A stretch of DNA of 64,000 nucleotides from Ciona savignyi (taxonomy: Eukaryota > Chordata > Ascidiacea > Phlebobranchia > Cionidae), in contig CH003041.1 of NCBI GenBank assembly GCA_000149265.1, forward strand, positions 209,387 to 273,386, read 5' to 3'. Positions 13,801 through 27,495 of the stretch are shown piece by piece (positions within the stretch are counted from its first letter, which is position 1; the number at the start of each line of letters is the position of its first letter). Made by a program: the position numbers and the translations under genes. The notes beneath the pieces are model-generated. The model searched no databases, had not been told where the DNA came from, and saw nothing but the letters and a program-made list of their open reading frames with translations.

Positions 13801-15517
13801 AATACATTACAAAGGTAATACCTGACCGTTAGTACAAGACTACCAAACTAATTGACCCCGAGTTAAATTAAACATTTTTTCATTGCATAGTCACCAATTT
13901 CCGATCATAGTAATTATAGCTCATGTTACTATTGCTAATTAAGTAGGTCGTTATTACCCGTGTGAAGCAGACTAATCACAGGTTTGCTAATCTATCTGCT
14001 CACTGATGTCATAATACGTTTTAAGAATGTCTATCGTCAGAGCAATGGTCAGATAACGAGAATGATCAGAGAACAAATTTAAAATGTTCAGGTTCTGTGT
14101 AAAACGAAATTGCACTACAACATTAAACAAAAAGGTAAACATAAATTTCAAAATAAAACACACATGATATTTTAGTACAGAGTTTGTGGAAATAGGAAAC
14201 CAACATTAGGCTGTGGCGATTGTTCAGTTTGTTACCCGACCGCAATTTAAAACTAAGATTTATAGATCTTAATAACAAAAAAACACAGAACCATACCTGA
14301 AAGGAGAGAAGAACTGAAAGGGGGTCTTAAACCTGGTGTGTCACCTGGCACCCCGTATCCTGTAAGCGGAGAGCCAGCTCTTGGGTGGAGCCCAGGAAAC
14401 CTTAACAAACATTCATATATATATATATATATACAATACATCAATGGTAGATTAATTAACAAAACATATTGATAGTAATAACATTTAATTGTAACTAAAG
14501 TGCCTGGACCCAGATACATTGGGACTCTGACAAAAGCATTTTTATGATTGTTAAAACTGGAGGTTGATTACTTTTGATTTATATAATGCGCACTGCTTAT
14601 TTAATGTGGTTAAATGTTATTATTTCATTTAAATTTGGCGTCTGTCACTGGGTTAATGTCACAAAAGATACGAGAGCAGTGCGGCTTTCCTGGGGAGTGG
14701 TCAACAAGATGGTAAATTATTTATGAGATACCATAGCAGATAGCTTTTCTGCTAGAATTTTGATTGCAAAATGTCACAACAAAAAATAACACACTAAAAA
14801 GGTCGTAGCTACATGTATTAGTGATGATAACATATCTACAAGGCGTAAAATGTTAACAAATGGTCTTACTCCTTTTTTTATTTATTGTAATATCTAACAT
14901 GGATTGTACATATGTGTTAATGTAAATGCTAAAAGGTGAAATTACATTTTTATTAATTGTAATTACCTGGACATCATATGACTTGGGGCTGAAAGCAGGT
15001 ATCTCTCGGCCATTGATTGATTGTGACTTAGTCCCATTGGTAGGGGGCTTGGGTATCCAGGGTAGGGAGAGGGTGAAGGGAATAAATGATGCTGATGCGA
15101 TGTGGGTTGGATACCAGACTGGCCATAGTTCAGGAGCCCTGGGGCAGTACGGGGTGGAAGGTGGAGTGGGTGGGTTGGTGGGTGGTACGGACGAGACCCC
15201 AACATTCCAGGGCCAAACAGCGAAGGTGTGATGTCATTTAAACCCCCAAAAGGCAAGGAGGCTGAACTCGAGGTGGGGTTGCTGAACATGCTGTCTCTGG
15301 AGTAGGGGTTAGGTAACGACGCTCCCCCGTCATAGTGGGGTAAGTTGTATGATTGTGGGTAAAGTGACTGTGAAGGCATCCCTGGTTCAGTGCCGTGCGA
15401 TACAGAGGGGTGACCAATATGTGGTGCAGACTGCATCGTGTCGTTTAACTCTGCTGATGCATTGCGACTTATGTCCTTCATTCCATAAACAGCATTGCTC
15501 AAATCAGAGTGAGCAAC
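1..15517 (-). CDS. TET: TET-type CXXC zinc-finger protein, probable TET dioxygenase N-terminal half (partial, 8 exons)
   Basis: Eight exons can be joined in phase: 14967-15517, 14297-14400, 13718-13791, 13287-13430, 8272-8334, 2676-2750, 2037-2184 and 1-1821, all on the minus strand. Together they give about 990 codons. The fourth encodes a CXXC zinc finger with the eight cysteines spaced as in TET and CXXC4/5 proteins and without the KFGG motif of the MLL/DNMT1 type. The rest is low-complexity Ser/Pro/Gln/Asn/His-rich protein. CXXC4/5 are short proteins ending at the zinc finger, so the long extension beyond it favours TET, which reads unmethylated CpG through CXXC and oxidises 5-methylcytosine with a C-terminal dioxygenase domain. 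That domain is not in the window and should lie beyond position 1. The first exon and start codon are uncertain. The last exon carries a one-base frame shift at a C run. The CXXC assignment is firm; TET identity is an inference. Confidence 0.65.
2037..2184 (-). CDS. TET: CXXC/TET gene exon: Ser/Thr/His-rich
   Basis: The acceptor is tactcccag|GGT and the donor is ACAG|gtaaaa. The exon gives 49 codons plus one base: [19 protein letters not shown] and onward to SSELNT. The last G joins AT of the next exon to give Asp. The 148-nt length and both phases are consistent. Confidence 0.65.
2676..2750 (-). CDS. TET: CXXC/TET gene exon: acidic then basic linker
   Basis: The 75-nt exon is phase 0 at both ends, with acceptor actattcag|GAT and donor CAG|gtaata. 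It encodes [20 protein letters not shown] and five more residues. The frame stays open upstream of the acceptor by chance to position 2969, but phase agreement with its neighbours supports a small exon here. Confidence 0.6.
2751..8271 (-). other. Intron of the CXXC/TET gene (5.5 kb)
   Basis: AT-rich sequence with no exon I can place in phase. It contains a 10-bp-arm palindrome at 4287-4314, a CT-rich tract near 4350-4370, CACGTG-like E-boxes near 3487 and 4432, and an 11-G run near 7055. ORFs at 3272-3604 and 5327-5728 on the minus strand are open but have no recognisable domain. Somewhat GC-richer DNA around 5740-6500 might be regulatory. Confidence 0.5.
4287..4314. repeat. Palindrome with 10-bp arms
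   Basis: TACTACGATA (4287-4296) and TATCGTAGTA (4305-4314) are exact reverse complements around an 8-nt loop, inside an intron of the CXXC/TET gene. It could be a dimeric protein-binding site. Confidence 0.65.
8272..8334 (-). CDS. TET: CXXC/TET gene micro-exon
   Basis: The 63-nt exon sits between acceptor ttttttag|CCC and donor AAG|gtgaga, phase 0 at both ends. It encodes [20 protein letters not shown] plus a final K. The composition matches neighbouring exons, and the other two frames give less plausible protein or break the phase. It is flanked by introns of about 5 kb on both sides. Confidence 0.6.
8335..13286 (-). other. Intron of the CXXC/TET gene (5.0 kb)
   Basis: AT-rich intron without recognisable coding sequence. 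Homopolymer and TA-rich stretches are common. Two TTACGCAA octamers occur at 11354-11361 and 11780-11787. No transposon was recognised. Confidence 0.5.
13287..13430 (-). CDS. TET: CXXC zinc-finger exon (TET/CXXC4/5 type)
   Basis: Exactly 48 codons lie between acceptor aaaacag|AGT and donor AAG|gtaaat. The exon holds a whole CXXC domain: CGHCGPC, then NCGSCMNC, then QIC and RKC, followed by EVLKKK. The eight cysteines form two zinc-binding clusters. The KFGG segment between the clusters, present in MLL, DNMT1 and CFP1, is absent, as in TET1/TET3 and CXXC4/5. In the known family this domain binds CpG-containing DNA. A basic SSRKKRK stretch precedes it and could act as a nuclear localisation signal. 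Confidence 0.9.
13718..13791 (-). CDS. TET: CXXC/TET gene exon: linker before the zinc finger
   Basis: The 74-nt exon lies between acceptor tttaccag|AT and donor AAT|gtaaga. With one base from the previous exon it encodes [18 protein letters not shown] and onward, ending in phase 0 directly before the CXXC exon. Both junction phases agree. Confidence 0.65.
14297..14400 (-). CDS. TET: CXXC/TET gene exon: linker
   Basis: The acceptor is tttgttaag|G and the donor is TTTCAG|gtatgg. The single leading G completes an Arg codon with the previous exon, and 34 codons follow ([16 protein letters not shown] and onward). A second acceptor at cttacag inside the exon would bring a stop into frame, so the longer exon is preferred. 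A (TA)n tract lies just upstream in the intron. Confidence 0.65.
14967..15517 (-). CDS. TET: CXXC/TET gene, most upstream exon found: Pro/Ser/His-rich
   Basis: This exon is open for 183 codons plus 2 nt and ends at donor CCAG|gtaatt. The 5' boundary is placed at acceptor ctccatag (minus strand), directly after an in-frame TAG. The product is rich in Pro, Ser, Tyr and His, for example [13 protein letters not shown], and looks disordered. The first in-frame ATG is at 15481-15479 and could be the start codon if the upstream part is a 5' UTR or a spliced leader junction. No upstream coding exon was found. Confidence 0.65.
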
Positions 15518-16691
15518 CTATGGAGATCCACAAACTTGTAATGCATAAGCTGTCCACTTCTTAGTTTTTTCAAGCACTCCTCTGTAAATTAGATATTCCA
15601 TAGTGCCATTGGAGAAATGCTCAGAACGTTAATTATGTTAACTAACTCTGGAAAGGTAAATTGAGATATATGTAATTCAGTCCACATGTGCGTTTAGGTT
15701 GCCTACATGGATGTAGATATCAAAAAAGTTATGATTGGTCGTGATATTGTCTCTTTCATTGTAAAAAACACAAACATTGAGAAAAAATGAAACAATAAAA
15801 AGTACTATTGCCATTATACAAGAAAAAGTAACGTTATGTTGAACGATAAGCTAAAATCGCGTCGTTGTAAACTCATATACAGGCACTTTAATAGTTGTAT
15901 AGGTAAAGCCATAATGAGAATGTAAACTGTATACATACCAGTAGCATAATATACAAAACAGATTCGGTAAAAGCTAATTAGAAATGCGAAATAAGTTTGG
16001 ATTATTGATTTTTATCGGAGGAAAGGGATTAAAATCGCGAGATGCCTGTGCATGCGGTACGCGTATCGGTAATGCCGAGTTTAAGCCAGTTGACAAAATA
16101 CAAACCATAGCGTAAGCTATGTTATTGTCTTTGACCACAGCAGATTTTGCGATTTGAATACACGGCAGAGGAATCGCGCTCATTTTAATACTACACGCCA
16201 AAAATAGAGGCGGTCGATTTACCAGCGCTGACCGAGATGAGAAATAAGCTAGATTGGTCTTCTAAATCGCTTGTGTACGGTAAACAGCAAGCAGTATTGT
16301 TGCAAACCGCATACACAAACACCGAGGGACCGAACGATCCATCACACTGACATAGTTTGCAAAAAATAACGACAAAAGTCACTTTAAAGCACGAAGCCAA
16401 TACAGCACCATCGACAAACACATGTTTCCATGTCAGAGAAAATACTTTCCCAATGTCGATCGATAACCTTCAGTCGGCTATAAAACGATGACGGCATTAG
16501 TTTTATGGTGAATTATATTCAAATCCTACTGAATTTTGAAAAGCACGCATCAATTATTGATGGCCTCCCTATATTATGTTTCGGTAATTAGCACAGAATG
16601 TAGAATGCGGCCATACCGCAGACATGACAGATAAAAGCATGACAGTAAGCGAAATAAAAAAACAAAAGAGTTAAAAATTAACCACGGGGTA

Positions 16692-16754
16692 AATAAAAGA
16701 TGACACAAACTAAATAAACCGCTTATTTTTCCTGTCCTTAGGTCATCTTTTATT
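16692..16754. repeat. Inverted repeat with 13-bp perfect arms
   Basis: AATAAAAGATGAC at 16692-16704 and GTCATCTTTTATT at 16742-16754 are exact reverse complements around a 37-nt loop. It may be a MITE remnant or a hairpin near a transcript end. Confidence 0.7.
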
Positions 16755-18941
16755 GCAGTCTGACGAATAAGCTAGAGACATAGGCGACTTCCCGCATTCA
16801 GAGAATATATTGTATTGCTGTTTAAACTAATGATAAATCACTGTGTACGTTTCAATGGCCTCATTATTACAATTGTATACAGAGTGGAGACTTCCTCTAA
16901 TACGTTTTCTATCATTAATACACACTGCTTACTCAGAAGGCCATACGCGGTTCTTATTTTCAGCGTGTTTTGGTGCGCTTATACTACGCTTCGACTCTGG
17001 TCACGTTAATTTAGACAATTCTTTAGCTGAAAACTTTTTTTGCGTAAACCTTTTAGTAGCGAGGTAATTCTTCGACTGTGTACTTAATATCTTATTATCT
17101 TTTGTCCGAAAAGCCTAAAAGAATCGAAAAAGAGAAAATTGTTTCTAAATTGTCGGTTTACTAACTGCCGAGCTAAATCTGCACTTGAATGGTCAAATCT
17201 TAACTCTAAATGTTAATCTGCCAAGCACAAGATCGATATATAGGAAATAAACAAAAGCGTTATCTCCTGCTTTTTGTTGTCAGAAAAACATTACTCGTAT
17301 TGTTCGGGCTTTTGAGCGTGTGTGAAAAAGGCGAGAGAGGCTCTCTATTCACGACTCTAAGAAAAAGGCACCAAGAAAGCCTTCAAAATATGTAACAAAT
17401 GTACATTAGTTATGGTGTAATTGATTGTTAATGTCATATTTTCTCACGCAATTCCAATTTTGGATTATTCGTCTTTAAAGTCCAAACTGAAATTAGTCCC
17501 TACAACTGACCGAATTTCAGTACCATGATGGTCAATCGGTTATGCCCTAAATTATTTATTTATAAATGGCTGGACCCCTGTGACTGTAAAATGTCACAAT
17601 CTGTCTCCATTTAAACATTCTGCTATCTCGATCTGTCAACTTCAACTAAACGATACTTGTAATTAAAATGTTTTCTCGCATTCGCTATTGAAACGGGCAT
17701 AATCATGAAAAAAATTACTTCACAATACAGCGTTTATTAATCTGAACATCGTGTTAAAATTACGACATAACTGTCAGCCCGCAAGAAACCGCTCTTATAG
17801 ACATGCGGATATTTTTGCCTCGCTCTCTTAATGAAGAACTTAACACGGGATATCTGATCACCCAAAATAAACACGGCTGTGCTAAGCTAAATTTTATCAG
17901 CATAAATAGAAAACAGTGCCTGCGGCTGGATTTTGCGTGACATCATGACGCAATTGTGCGTAAGTTTTGACGTAACTGCAGTTTCTGGCGAGGCGTTATT
18001 TCCGGAAACTGTCTGTTATTTTGGAACTGTATATAAGTTGATCGATTGGAACAATGTTTTCACATACCACCTTCCGGTATGACAACAAACATACAAGTTT
18101 AAACACGTCATGCATTTGACTAAATAAAGCAGCAACTATACACACTTGTGCAAGATAAGTTTTCCAAACATAATAAATCCAAATCATAATCTAGCAAAAC
18201 GCTGACTTAATATCCAAGAAAAAAGCTTTTTAACCTGACCTGCCTGACATGATAATAGTTTTCTTCCACTGCATTTGGCGAAGAGAATGATTGATTTGGT
18301 GTGCAGATATTATTCTGTGCGTGGATATTTCAAAATGTTTCTATTTCTGTCAGCCCGTATGTCAAAGAGGATTAAAGGATTATTAGGTAAAATCGATGCT
18401 AAGAGGATTCAACGATTGCAAACAATACTTTAGATTCGTGATTTAGGTTTTTTCGGGCACTCGACCAATTTTTCTCGACTGAAATCAAATAAACAGCTTT
18501 TTAATACTCTACTCTGATAATACGAGATAAAACTTCTGACCTTTGCTGTCGTTCTTTGCATTTTGCGCATTCTACCGAGTTTGGTAATGAATTAAACTGT
18601 CGGCGTCGTATGTTTTGAAAAATAAAGAAAAAAAACGGTTGTATAGAAACAAAGCTGGATAGCTATGGCACATCGCCTTGGGCAATTGCTACCGTCTATC
18701 TGAATCTATTGTTTAGCTTTCTTGTTGACCCATTTTGGTGTATAACAATAGCATGCGACTTGCACAGAATTGCTGGAGCGCAAGCCAATACAATGGAATC
18801 GATAGAAAAAAGGAAAACTACTGCAAGTACCACTGAGATATGGAGACAATGGGTTGAAATGAATGAATAGAGAAAAAGTGTTCGCACTAATTACTAGGTT
18901 CGATCACAAACTGATAGGTAAATGGACACAAATAAACCAAA

Positions 18942-19040
18942 CTATAGACAACAACCAACTATATATTTACTGAGCTATAGATAACAACCAACTACATATT
19001 TACTGAGCTATTGTCAACGACCACCTATATTCTTACTATT
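18942..19040. repeat. 33-bp tandem repeat, three copies
   Basis: Units beginning CTATAGACAACAACCAACTA, CTATAGATAACAACCAACTA and a diverged CTATTGTCAACGACCACC follow each other with a 33-bp period. Confidence 0.75.
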
Positions 19041-22000
19041 TTCGGTCGGATCTACGACATTTCTTGGAGAAAATCACGTTTTTGTTGGTGAACTTTCAAG
19101 GCAACCATCATTACACAAATAATATTGATCCTGGCATAAACTTTATGATTTTCAACTAAAACAGCATAAGCGGAGTGGTTACTCGTTTCCCTAAGTTTGA
19201 TAGTAAATCTAAACGCGACAGCTAGAGTATTTAAAAATTGACATTGCCACTCTATGGCGAGTGCTTGGACCAGCACAATTACTCTTACACTAAATGCGAC
19301 TTCAACTAAAAATTTAAAAAAAATCACTTAACGACTAACTTTAAACCTATGCGTTACGCAACGCACAAAAGATACGTTTATATAATCTATAAGCGTCAAA
19401 TCCAAAACCATATATCTACGTCTATCGCCATGTATCTTGTTTCCAGTTGGGAGTTTGCTGGTAAAACACGTCAATATTCAAATTCGTTTATAAAAGAACA
19501 CAGATTATCGGAGAAATGTTAGTTTTACGTCATATGTACAATCCGTTTTCGCGAATTCGCACGTGACAGCAACCAAATAAGCAAGTGGGAAAGTTCGCGA
19601 AACCAATTCGTTTAATGACAACTGATGTAAACTAGACGGGAATGGAAATACATGTGTTGTTGTTGTAGTAAAAGCAGTAAACATAAACTTAAGATGACAT
19701 GGCACGTTTTGACTGTTAAAAAGTGGGAGTTACGCAATTTCCTCGCTTAATATGGTGGAAGAAAGGAAATATTTCTCTAATGAGTAATCTAGCATGGTGG
19801 AAGTGGGTTACGTAATTAAAGTCAACAATGTAGTACAGCACTATACTAATATAATCAGACAGCAATAAAAAGGTAAAAATTAAACAGTGAAAGGATTAAA
19901 ATCCTTTTCCAAACACTAACCTTAACCCCAGCCCAGACTTTAAGTCCTTCACTCCAGACCTGTGGCGTTTTCAACTTTACTTTGCTGTAGTTCATTTATA
20001 TTCTGAACTACCTTTCTTATATAGTCGAGTCAGATATTTTTCTTTTCTATGCCTTTGCAAAATATCTGTTATTTAGTTACAAACGTGCTGTATTTTATAG
20101 TTATCCGTTCATTTCGTACCTGAAAAGCGGACATGAACAAAGGCATCGCTTGTATAAGCTTGCCATTGAAATTCAATGTCGAAAATGATTATTCTAGTTT
20201 CCGGTGCTATACAAACAGTCATATGTACAATACTATAGATCAAATACGTGACTCTGGTCGGATAAGAATGCTGAAAGTTCATGTGTATTGGTAATCATTC
20301 GAAGAAGCTAAGTCAACAAATTTCGCACTTTGAGATTATGGACAAATTATTGCTTTAATTGTGGAACACAATGTTTAGCGATCTATAGACCTATTTAACT
20401 ACTGAGCAATTAGCACTATTGGCACAAATACAAATATTATTCATGTTACGTAAATAATCAGCACCACTTATGTACAGTAAATACAGGCTAGTCCGTTTAT
20501 AAATCAGTATAAACGATATCGAACTATTTTATTCTCTGAAATGTACAAATTTGATAAGATTGATTGATTGATTGGTGGATCGATTGGCGACAGATCAATC
20601 TGTTTCTATAATTACCAATCGGACAATAACATACACGCCAAAAGTTCCGAATATGCCACTTCAGAGTCAAGCCAATAAAGCAGTGACAGCCAGAAACGGA
20701 AAATGCGTCATACCAAAAGTGGCAGGCGTGATAGCAAATCACACAATGCGGAAAGAGTGGGTGTTTATGGTTGCAATCTAACACAATGTAATAGACACAA
20801 TTTTAGAAATGGAATTTGAAATGTTACGTCGATGGTAACTACTCCGTTGCTGAGAATGGTACAAAAACTTGAACGCGAAACATGTAGTCTAAGCTAATTA
20901 GTGTACAAGAACGAAAATAAATCAGAGGTTATTAATTGAAACGGCAAAGACTTCTTTAACATCACCAAAAACTAAACGAAATAGCGGCGGTAGAATTTAT
21001 GGTTGGATGAAAGGTAAATCGTTATACAATTAGCCATACAACGCATAAATAGTACAATCCGTGGGTTTCCGTGTAGTAACCGTTATTGTCTGTTTGGTAC
21101 GTAATTTTATTATTTTAATTGAGTTGCAGTATTATTTGAAATAATACAATTTTTGGTCAGTCGCTTTTATTGTGGTTAAGGGAAATTTTTAACGTGGTCA
21201 AAGTTGGGCTGCAAGCAAAGGACATTACAATTTTGGCAAAATACGGAACGCGACTGGTATTCAAGCGACTTATGGTCGGTATTGGAATAAAACAACGTTT
21301 TTTTTCGCATGTCGTTCTACGCAGTTGATAATCGAAAGTTTAGATTAGTTTAATTAGAAAACGACTGAACAAGAATTTAACATTTTTAAACACGAAATAA
21401 AAATAAACGGTTACAAGTATTATCAACCACGTTTTGGCGAGCTAATAGGATTAAAATTGTATAGCCGTCATTATCATCATAATTAAAAAATAGGTGTAAT
21501 ACATGATGTCTAGTGGCCATATGCGTTTGAATTGGCGCCCGAAGCCTATACAGGAAGGCATTAAACCTTTAACAACCAATAAACCTGTGTTCCAAACAGA
21601 ATAGGATTAAAATAAACATGTCTTGTCGCAAAGGAAAACTACAGTATATTATCCAGCCTAACAAATCGTAGTATTATCATGGCTTTCATAAAAAAAACTT
21701 CTGTTCTATTACATCTTGTTACATTGAACAAGTATCTTATCTTTGACACATCTCCAATATTCCCACATTATTCTGTATACGTGGCCACGGCATATACAAG
21801 GTTTGCTACAAATGCCTGGACAATATGATCTCATCCGATGCACCGTCACGATATAAATCCTCTGCCAAAACATGTCTTTGCTGTTTTTACAGCTCGATAA
21901 GTTGTGCCGGACAGGAATTGATGATTATCGCCGGCTAAGCCACTAGTGGTTAATTTCCTTTTTTTAACCGTTTGCCGTTCCACGGTTTAAATAAATAAAC

Positions 22001-25000
22001 CGAAGCGGGAAGAACTGCAGTTAAACCGTATTATATTGCTAGGATTGCTGGATCAACAGGTACCCTTCACGCGAGATGCAGGAATAAGTGGAAAAGTCAC
22101 GTCTACAATATTGCATCCGGCTCTAAGGATAAAAACTAACACACAAATTGAACATCTGAAAACACTGACACCGGTTGATGAAAAATACCTGAAATACTAA
22201 CACCGGTTGATGGACATAATTATAATTCGATTATGTATACACAATAAAAGGTGCCAAATCAAGCACTTCGACTGTATACAGACACAGGCACTTCACTCTA
22301 TGAGTTATTGTACATTTTGAGTGAACATTGTTCATTTAGCTATGGCGAATGACTAAGCGCTACACTGCATGGCATAACGGGGTCGGATGATTCACATTGC
22401 TTATATTATTGCGTCAAAATAACTGGCCAAATTCAGACATTCGAGTAAAGAACAAGTATGTTACCGGTGTAATAAGTTTAAAAGTAAAAAAAAAATGAGA
22501 TTAGAAATTTATGTTATAGGGATTGTTAAAATGTCAGCTAAGGAACGGGATATGATGTTCCGCTGACGTAAAAATAGACTAAATTGCGTCGCATGAATGT
22601 ACATATATCTAGCTTGGGCATATGTACCGGGGAAAAAGTTGAAAATAAGTGAAATTGGGAAATTGCATATTAGCTAATTTAATTGGCCATAGATTAAAGG
22701 AGTTACCACACATGGAATCTGCAAATATATTAAGTCAAGTTAATAATGGAAACGAAAAATGGCGACGACTTGCGGGCAATAAACCAACAGAGCCATCGTC
22801 GCGTTACAACACTGATTAAGCCGTTGCTTGTAAGATCGTGGCATATTCGGAAAAAATGCTGACAGTTTCCTCTCTAACTAACCGAAGATGAATAAATAAG
22901 ATAGTGGCAAAGCATTACAATGGAATTCGCCTTCGGGCTTGGAGCGTAATTTACTATAATGAAAAAGAGAGATCTGCTATAATTAGATAGATGCCAATAC
23001 AGCCAAAACTACGTTTATCAAAGATCTTCAAAGACAAACGTTTAAGAATAATTTTGAATAGCCCATAGAAAATGTTACCTATGCCCAACAAAAACAGTTT
23101 TAACATACGTGTATAATTCCAATTAAAGTGATTATTACAAATAATGACGATGTTTCTTTGAAATTTGTCAAAATATAGGCGTTATTTCAATTACCGGAAT
23201 AAAATGTAATCGTCATCTCGCTTTGCTTGGGTTGGCTGTAGCACTTCTAAAGAGCAAGAATAATGGATGGCTTATTACCATTGCACTTCAAGTAATAACC
23301 ACATTGTGGAACGTTTGTGCGCAATTACTTTCACTAGGATTACATGTCAATTCCTGCTCTATATTTGGCCAAAATGACAAGACAAAATACGCAACATGCA
23401 ACCGTAATGGGTATAAAATTGTACACCTAATAATTTATAAGTGAACGGAGAGACTTTAATTTTATTTTCAGTTTTGTTAAAGGTATTTTACTTTGTATCT
23501 CTGTTTATTGTTAAATAATGAGATTAAAATTTTCAGCTATATTACTAAGTACTGCCAAAATTTGATTAGTTTATTAACAAATATAAAAAGCTTTAACCAA
23601 AACATGCTATTTTTGGTAACAAAGAATAAAAAAAATATTATTTAATCAAAATTAATAAGAAAGTACCTTTCAGTTTATATAGCAGCCAAGCTGTCATTTG
23701 AAGAGCAATGTACACAAAGCAGGTCTCCAATAATATCCTACACACCCATATACACAAACAGGAAAAATAAACAGAACTCAAAATGAATCACAAGTGTGAT
23801 GTAACAATTGAAACTATGAATCATAGAAATTAATCTGGATGGCTCAAATTACAACCTTTACTTCATTCCGTTCTTGTTTTTTTATGCACAATAAAATCGT
23901 TCATACATACCTAGAAGTTTTGTAACCTTGAGCAACTGCTTTATAATAACATGTATGTCAAATGTTTTATTGCTACAAGTTAGGTCATAATTCTAAAAAT
24001 CAATAATATATGTTAAAAGCATTAATTTAAACCAAAACTTAGTGCTTTACATTTTATAAATGCGGTAAATTTTAAAAAAAAATATGGTACATTAAATTAT
24101 CAACTTACGAACCATTTTTTTTCTCAATAAAAAAAGCCATTGCAATATTAAGTAGTATGTGCAATTTCAACATAAACAATAACAAAAAACCACAACATAG
24201 AAGTAGAAATATAGAATGGCACTTGTGGAACAACTATGTACACTTTTATTAAAAAAGCAAGCTTTCGTGGGAAATACAATATTTAAACAATTTTTACAGT
24301 TAGCCACAGGCCTAAATTCACAAAGTAGCAACTAATACCATACTAGGCAGTATAGTAACTATTGATTGTACATCAGCATTTGTATATGTAATTATATAAA
24401 TATTTTACTTGATTTTGGGGAAGTTGATATGCTTCCATTTTGGTGAATTTTCATTGGAACTGATGTACCGTTGGCCAAGAAATAGGTAACCGGTCAAACC
24501 GGTTAACCAAACTATTCGGGATGAGTTAAGTGTTAACAGAATGTAAGTATATGTGCATTTGTCAACATCAGAAATTCACTTGCATAAAATATGTAAAATT
24601 TATTAAAATAGCTGTGGATTATGAATTTGTACCCCCAACCAACCAGATATAGGAATGATACAGTACTCTGTGGTACAGAATCTTTAACTGGTAGTTTAAT
24701 TTACTACAACAATATTGGCATATTATTCAATATACTTATTGGCACAACAAAAAGGTAAATTTAAATTTCTACACTTTTTGGGATGTAAAGTTTAAAATAT
24801 TTTAGAACAGCATAAAGATAAGATTTTGCCTTTGTCATTTATTAAATATTGGCAATATATCATAATTTGCGATTGCATAAACATATAAACAATAAAGCAG
24901 GTACCGGCAACAGAGTAAGTATAATGCATGATTACACTTAATTACTCAGTGTACAGTATATATTCAGATCAACCAGATTGTATTTTAATAATAAATGAGT

Positions 25001-27418
25001 GAATAATTACATTAGCAAAAAAATACAGAGAAGAAAGTAGTCTATGTAACATTAGTTAACAAAAAAATACAAAAGTTTTTTTTTGTAAAAATTGATTTAT
25101 CCAAAATGCATTTTAAAAAGTAACAGGTGGTAAAAACGAAAGTTTATAACAAAGAGCATAAAAAGATGTTCCAAATTTGATAGCTATATGTCAACATGAT
25201 GGTGATGGAACATGTGATTGATATACCAGGGATTTGACTGCACCTGCACTGTATCCAATCCGATTATTTACGTTTCGATACTGATTCCACCTTTCCTCTG
25301 CAGAAAAATTTCTAAAAATATATCACGCCTGGAAAAAATATTTATCTGTGATAAATCAACATTTTTTAGTAAAAATATGTATATTTAAATGTATAGGATA
25401 TCAAAATTAATCTTCTAAACATAGTTTCATAAATGTGTCCACACAAAAAATGACATAACATTGTTCAAATATGTATCAAGATTAATTAATAATTATCTGA
25501 TCAAAATTTCTCATTACCAATAATATAAGGAAAAATTAAGCATATTAGTAATAAAAGCATAAGGTACCTACCGACGAACCCAAGGTGGTAGAAATATTAA
25601 ATTAAAGTATGTGGTCTACAATCCCTTTTCTGTTTCAACAGTCCATCCCACAGACACATTGATGCTAATTGAAGCAAAAATCATCGGGCTTTATTATTCT
25701 TTCCTATTCAGGGTTTCCAGACTTTCAGGCGTTTGGTTTAAAGTGTTTTAAAATTGGGCGCATTCCAAATTAGACAATAGCAACATTTAAACAACCTTTG
25801 TAGCTCATCTCTTTGACACATCCATTATAAGTGTTATTTTTAGGATTTGTAATATGAAATGTGTTTCAAAGGTTCCTTTTTTGTTGTCTTTTCCTGTGTT
25901 TAGACTTATTAACTAATTTTTTTCCTAACTTCTATAGTGTGCTCAAAAAACGAACAATTTGAATATTTATTAAAACTGGGCTATGCTGCATTTTATATCA
26001 TTGGCCGATATACTAGACAATTATCATAGTAATAAACTAACTGCATGGGCTAGTTAAATCAGTTAATCAAGCTTTTAACAGTCCCTTAAATTGAATATCA
26101 ATAATGAAACTTGCAAAACACATTGATTAGCGGTATTGTTTATAACAAAATCTCAAAAATTATTCTTGAAGGATTACATAAGACACTTATCAAAAAAAGA
26201 CACTCATCAAAAATTTAGTTTAATAATAAATAGGCTCACCATATAGACCTACATGGTAATAATTTATCATTGGTCAAGGTTAACTATAATGCTAGACCTA
26301 CAATTATTTTGGTAACCATGGTATTCTTATAAACAGTGCTTAATTGCATGGAAGCGAGTAGTATTTTTTACATACACATCAGGACACATTTCACACATGC
26401 TGGTTTAAATCTATGCTACCAGGTTTCTATGTCTTGCATACTGGGTATGAGAAGCAATGGTATGCGAAAGAACAGACAGAAGCACATTTTTAGTAAAAAT
26501 ATGGCATACCATTAATTGATGCTTTCGAAAAATATAGTGTATTAGGTTTTTTGGGGGCTCTTACACATATTACACAGGCACGATCAGTTAGTCTTCTCAT
26601 AGTAGACCTGCTGTATACATCTACATTTCCACCAGCTAACACAAGAATAAAAAAATGATTGTGTTAAGGCACATACAACACTTTCTATGCATAAAAATAA
26701 TAAAAAGGACCACCAAACAGTTTTTGCATGTGCATTAAAAATAAATAAACGTCACAAATGCATGTGAATTTTATACTATTGCTCACACAAGCTTTATTCA
26801 AAACTGCTATTTTCCAAACTGGGTTATCTTATAGCCATACATCTCATACTTGTCCAAACATAGGTATCCTAACCAAAACTTGTGAGCTATGATCACTGAA
26901 AAGCCTAAAACACTAACAGGATCCATATTTGTGAATAAAACAAAACAACAGACAACTCAACAAAACACTATTTTATTAGTGTAAGTGAGCATACTAATAT
27001 TAAATAGCGGCTAAAGTCTATTAAATATTATGCCAAATTACTAAAAAGAACACTTACCACATGCTGACTACAAATGATTGCTGTGTATTCGTGATATAAA
27101 GCTTGAACATCATAACGATTGTGGTATCTCAACGACCAACACTGACTATTCATCCGAATTGCTATTTTGGTTCATTCATAACGAAATCAAATCTGCCGCG
27201 AAAGTCACAAAACCTACAAGCACTTGCCTGCCACCTTGCGAGACAGGTAAATTTTATGGCTTAACCGCCGAGTACGTTTTTGTTGTCTTTGCTTTTATTA
27301 TGTGTTGATTGCAATCCGACTTAATAAATTATCCTTTATTTATATTAAAAAAACATTTTAGGTTTATATGTTACTTACGACCGATAGATTCATTTCAGCT
27401 TAAAATTACAATTATATT

Positions 27419-27495
27419 AAACACACTGCAAAAGGACCGGGAACCCGATGGTGGGCATGAGGTAATCGGGCAATTGCACGCCAGATAACACTCAA
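27419..27495 (+). mobile_element. SINE fragment, body only
   Basis: The segment ACACACTGCAAAAGGACCGG followed by CCCGATGGTGGGCATGAGG matches the middle body of the SINE found 0.7 kb to the right. It lacks the head and the TATCC tail. Confidence 0.55.
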
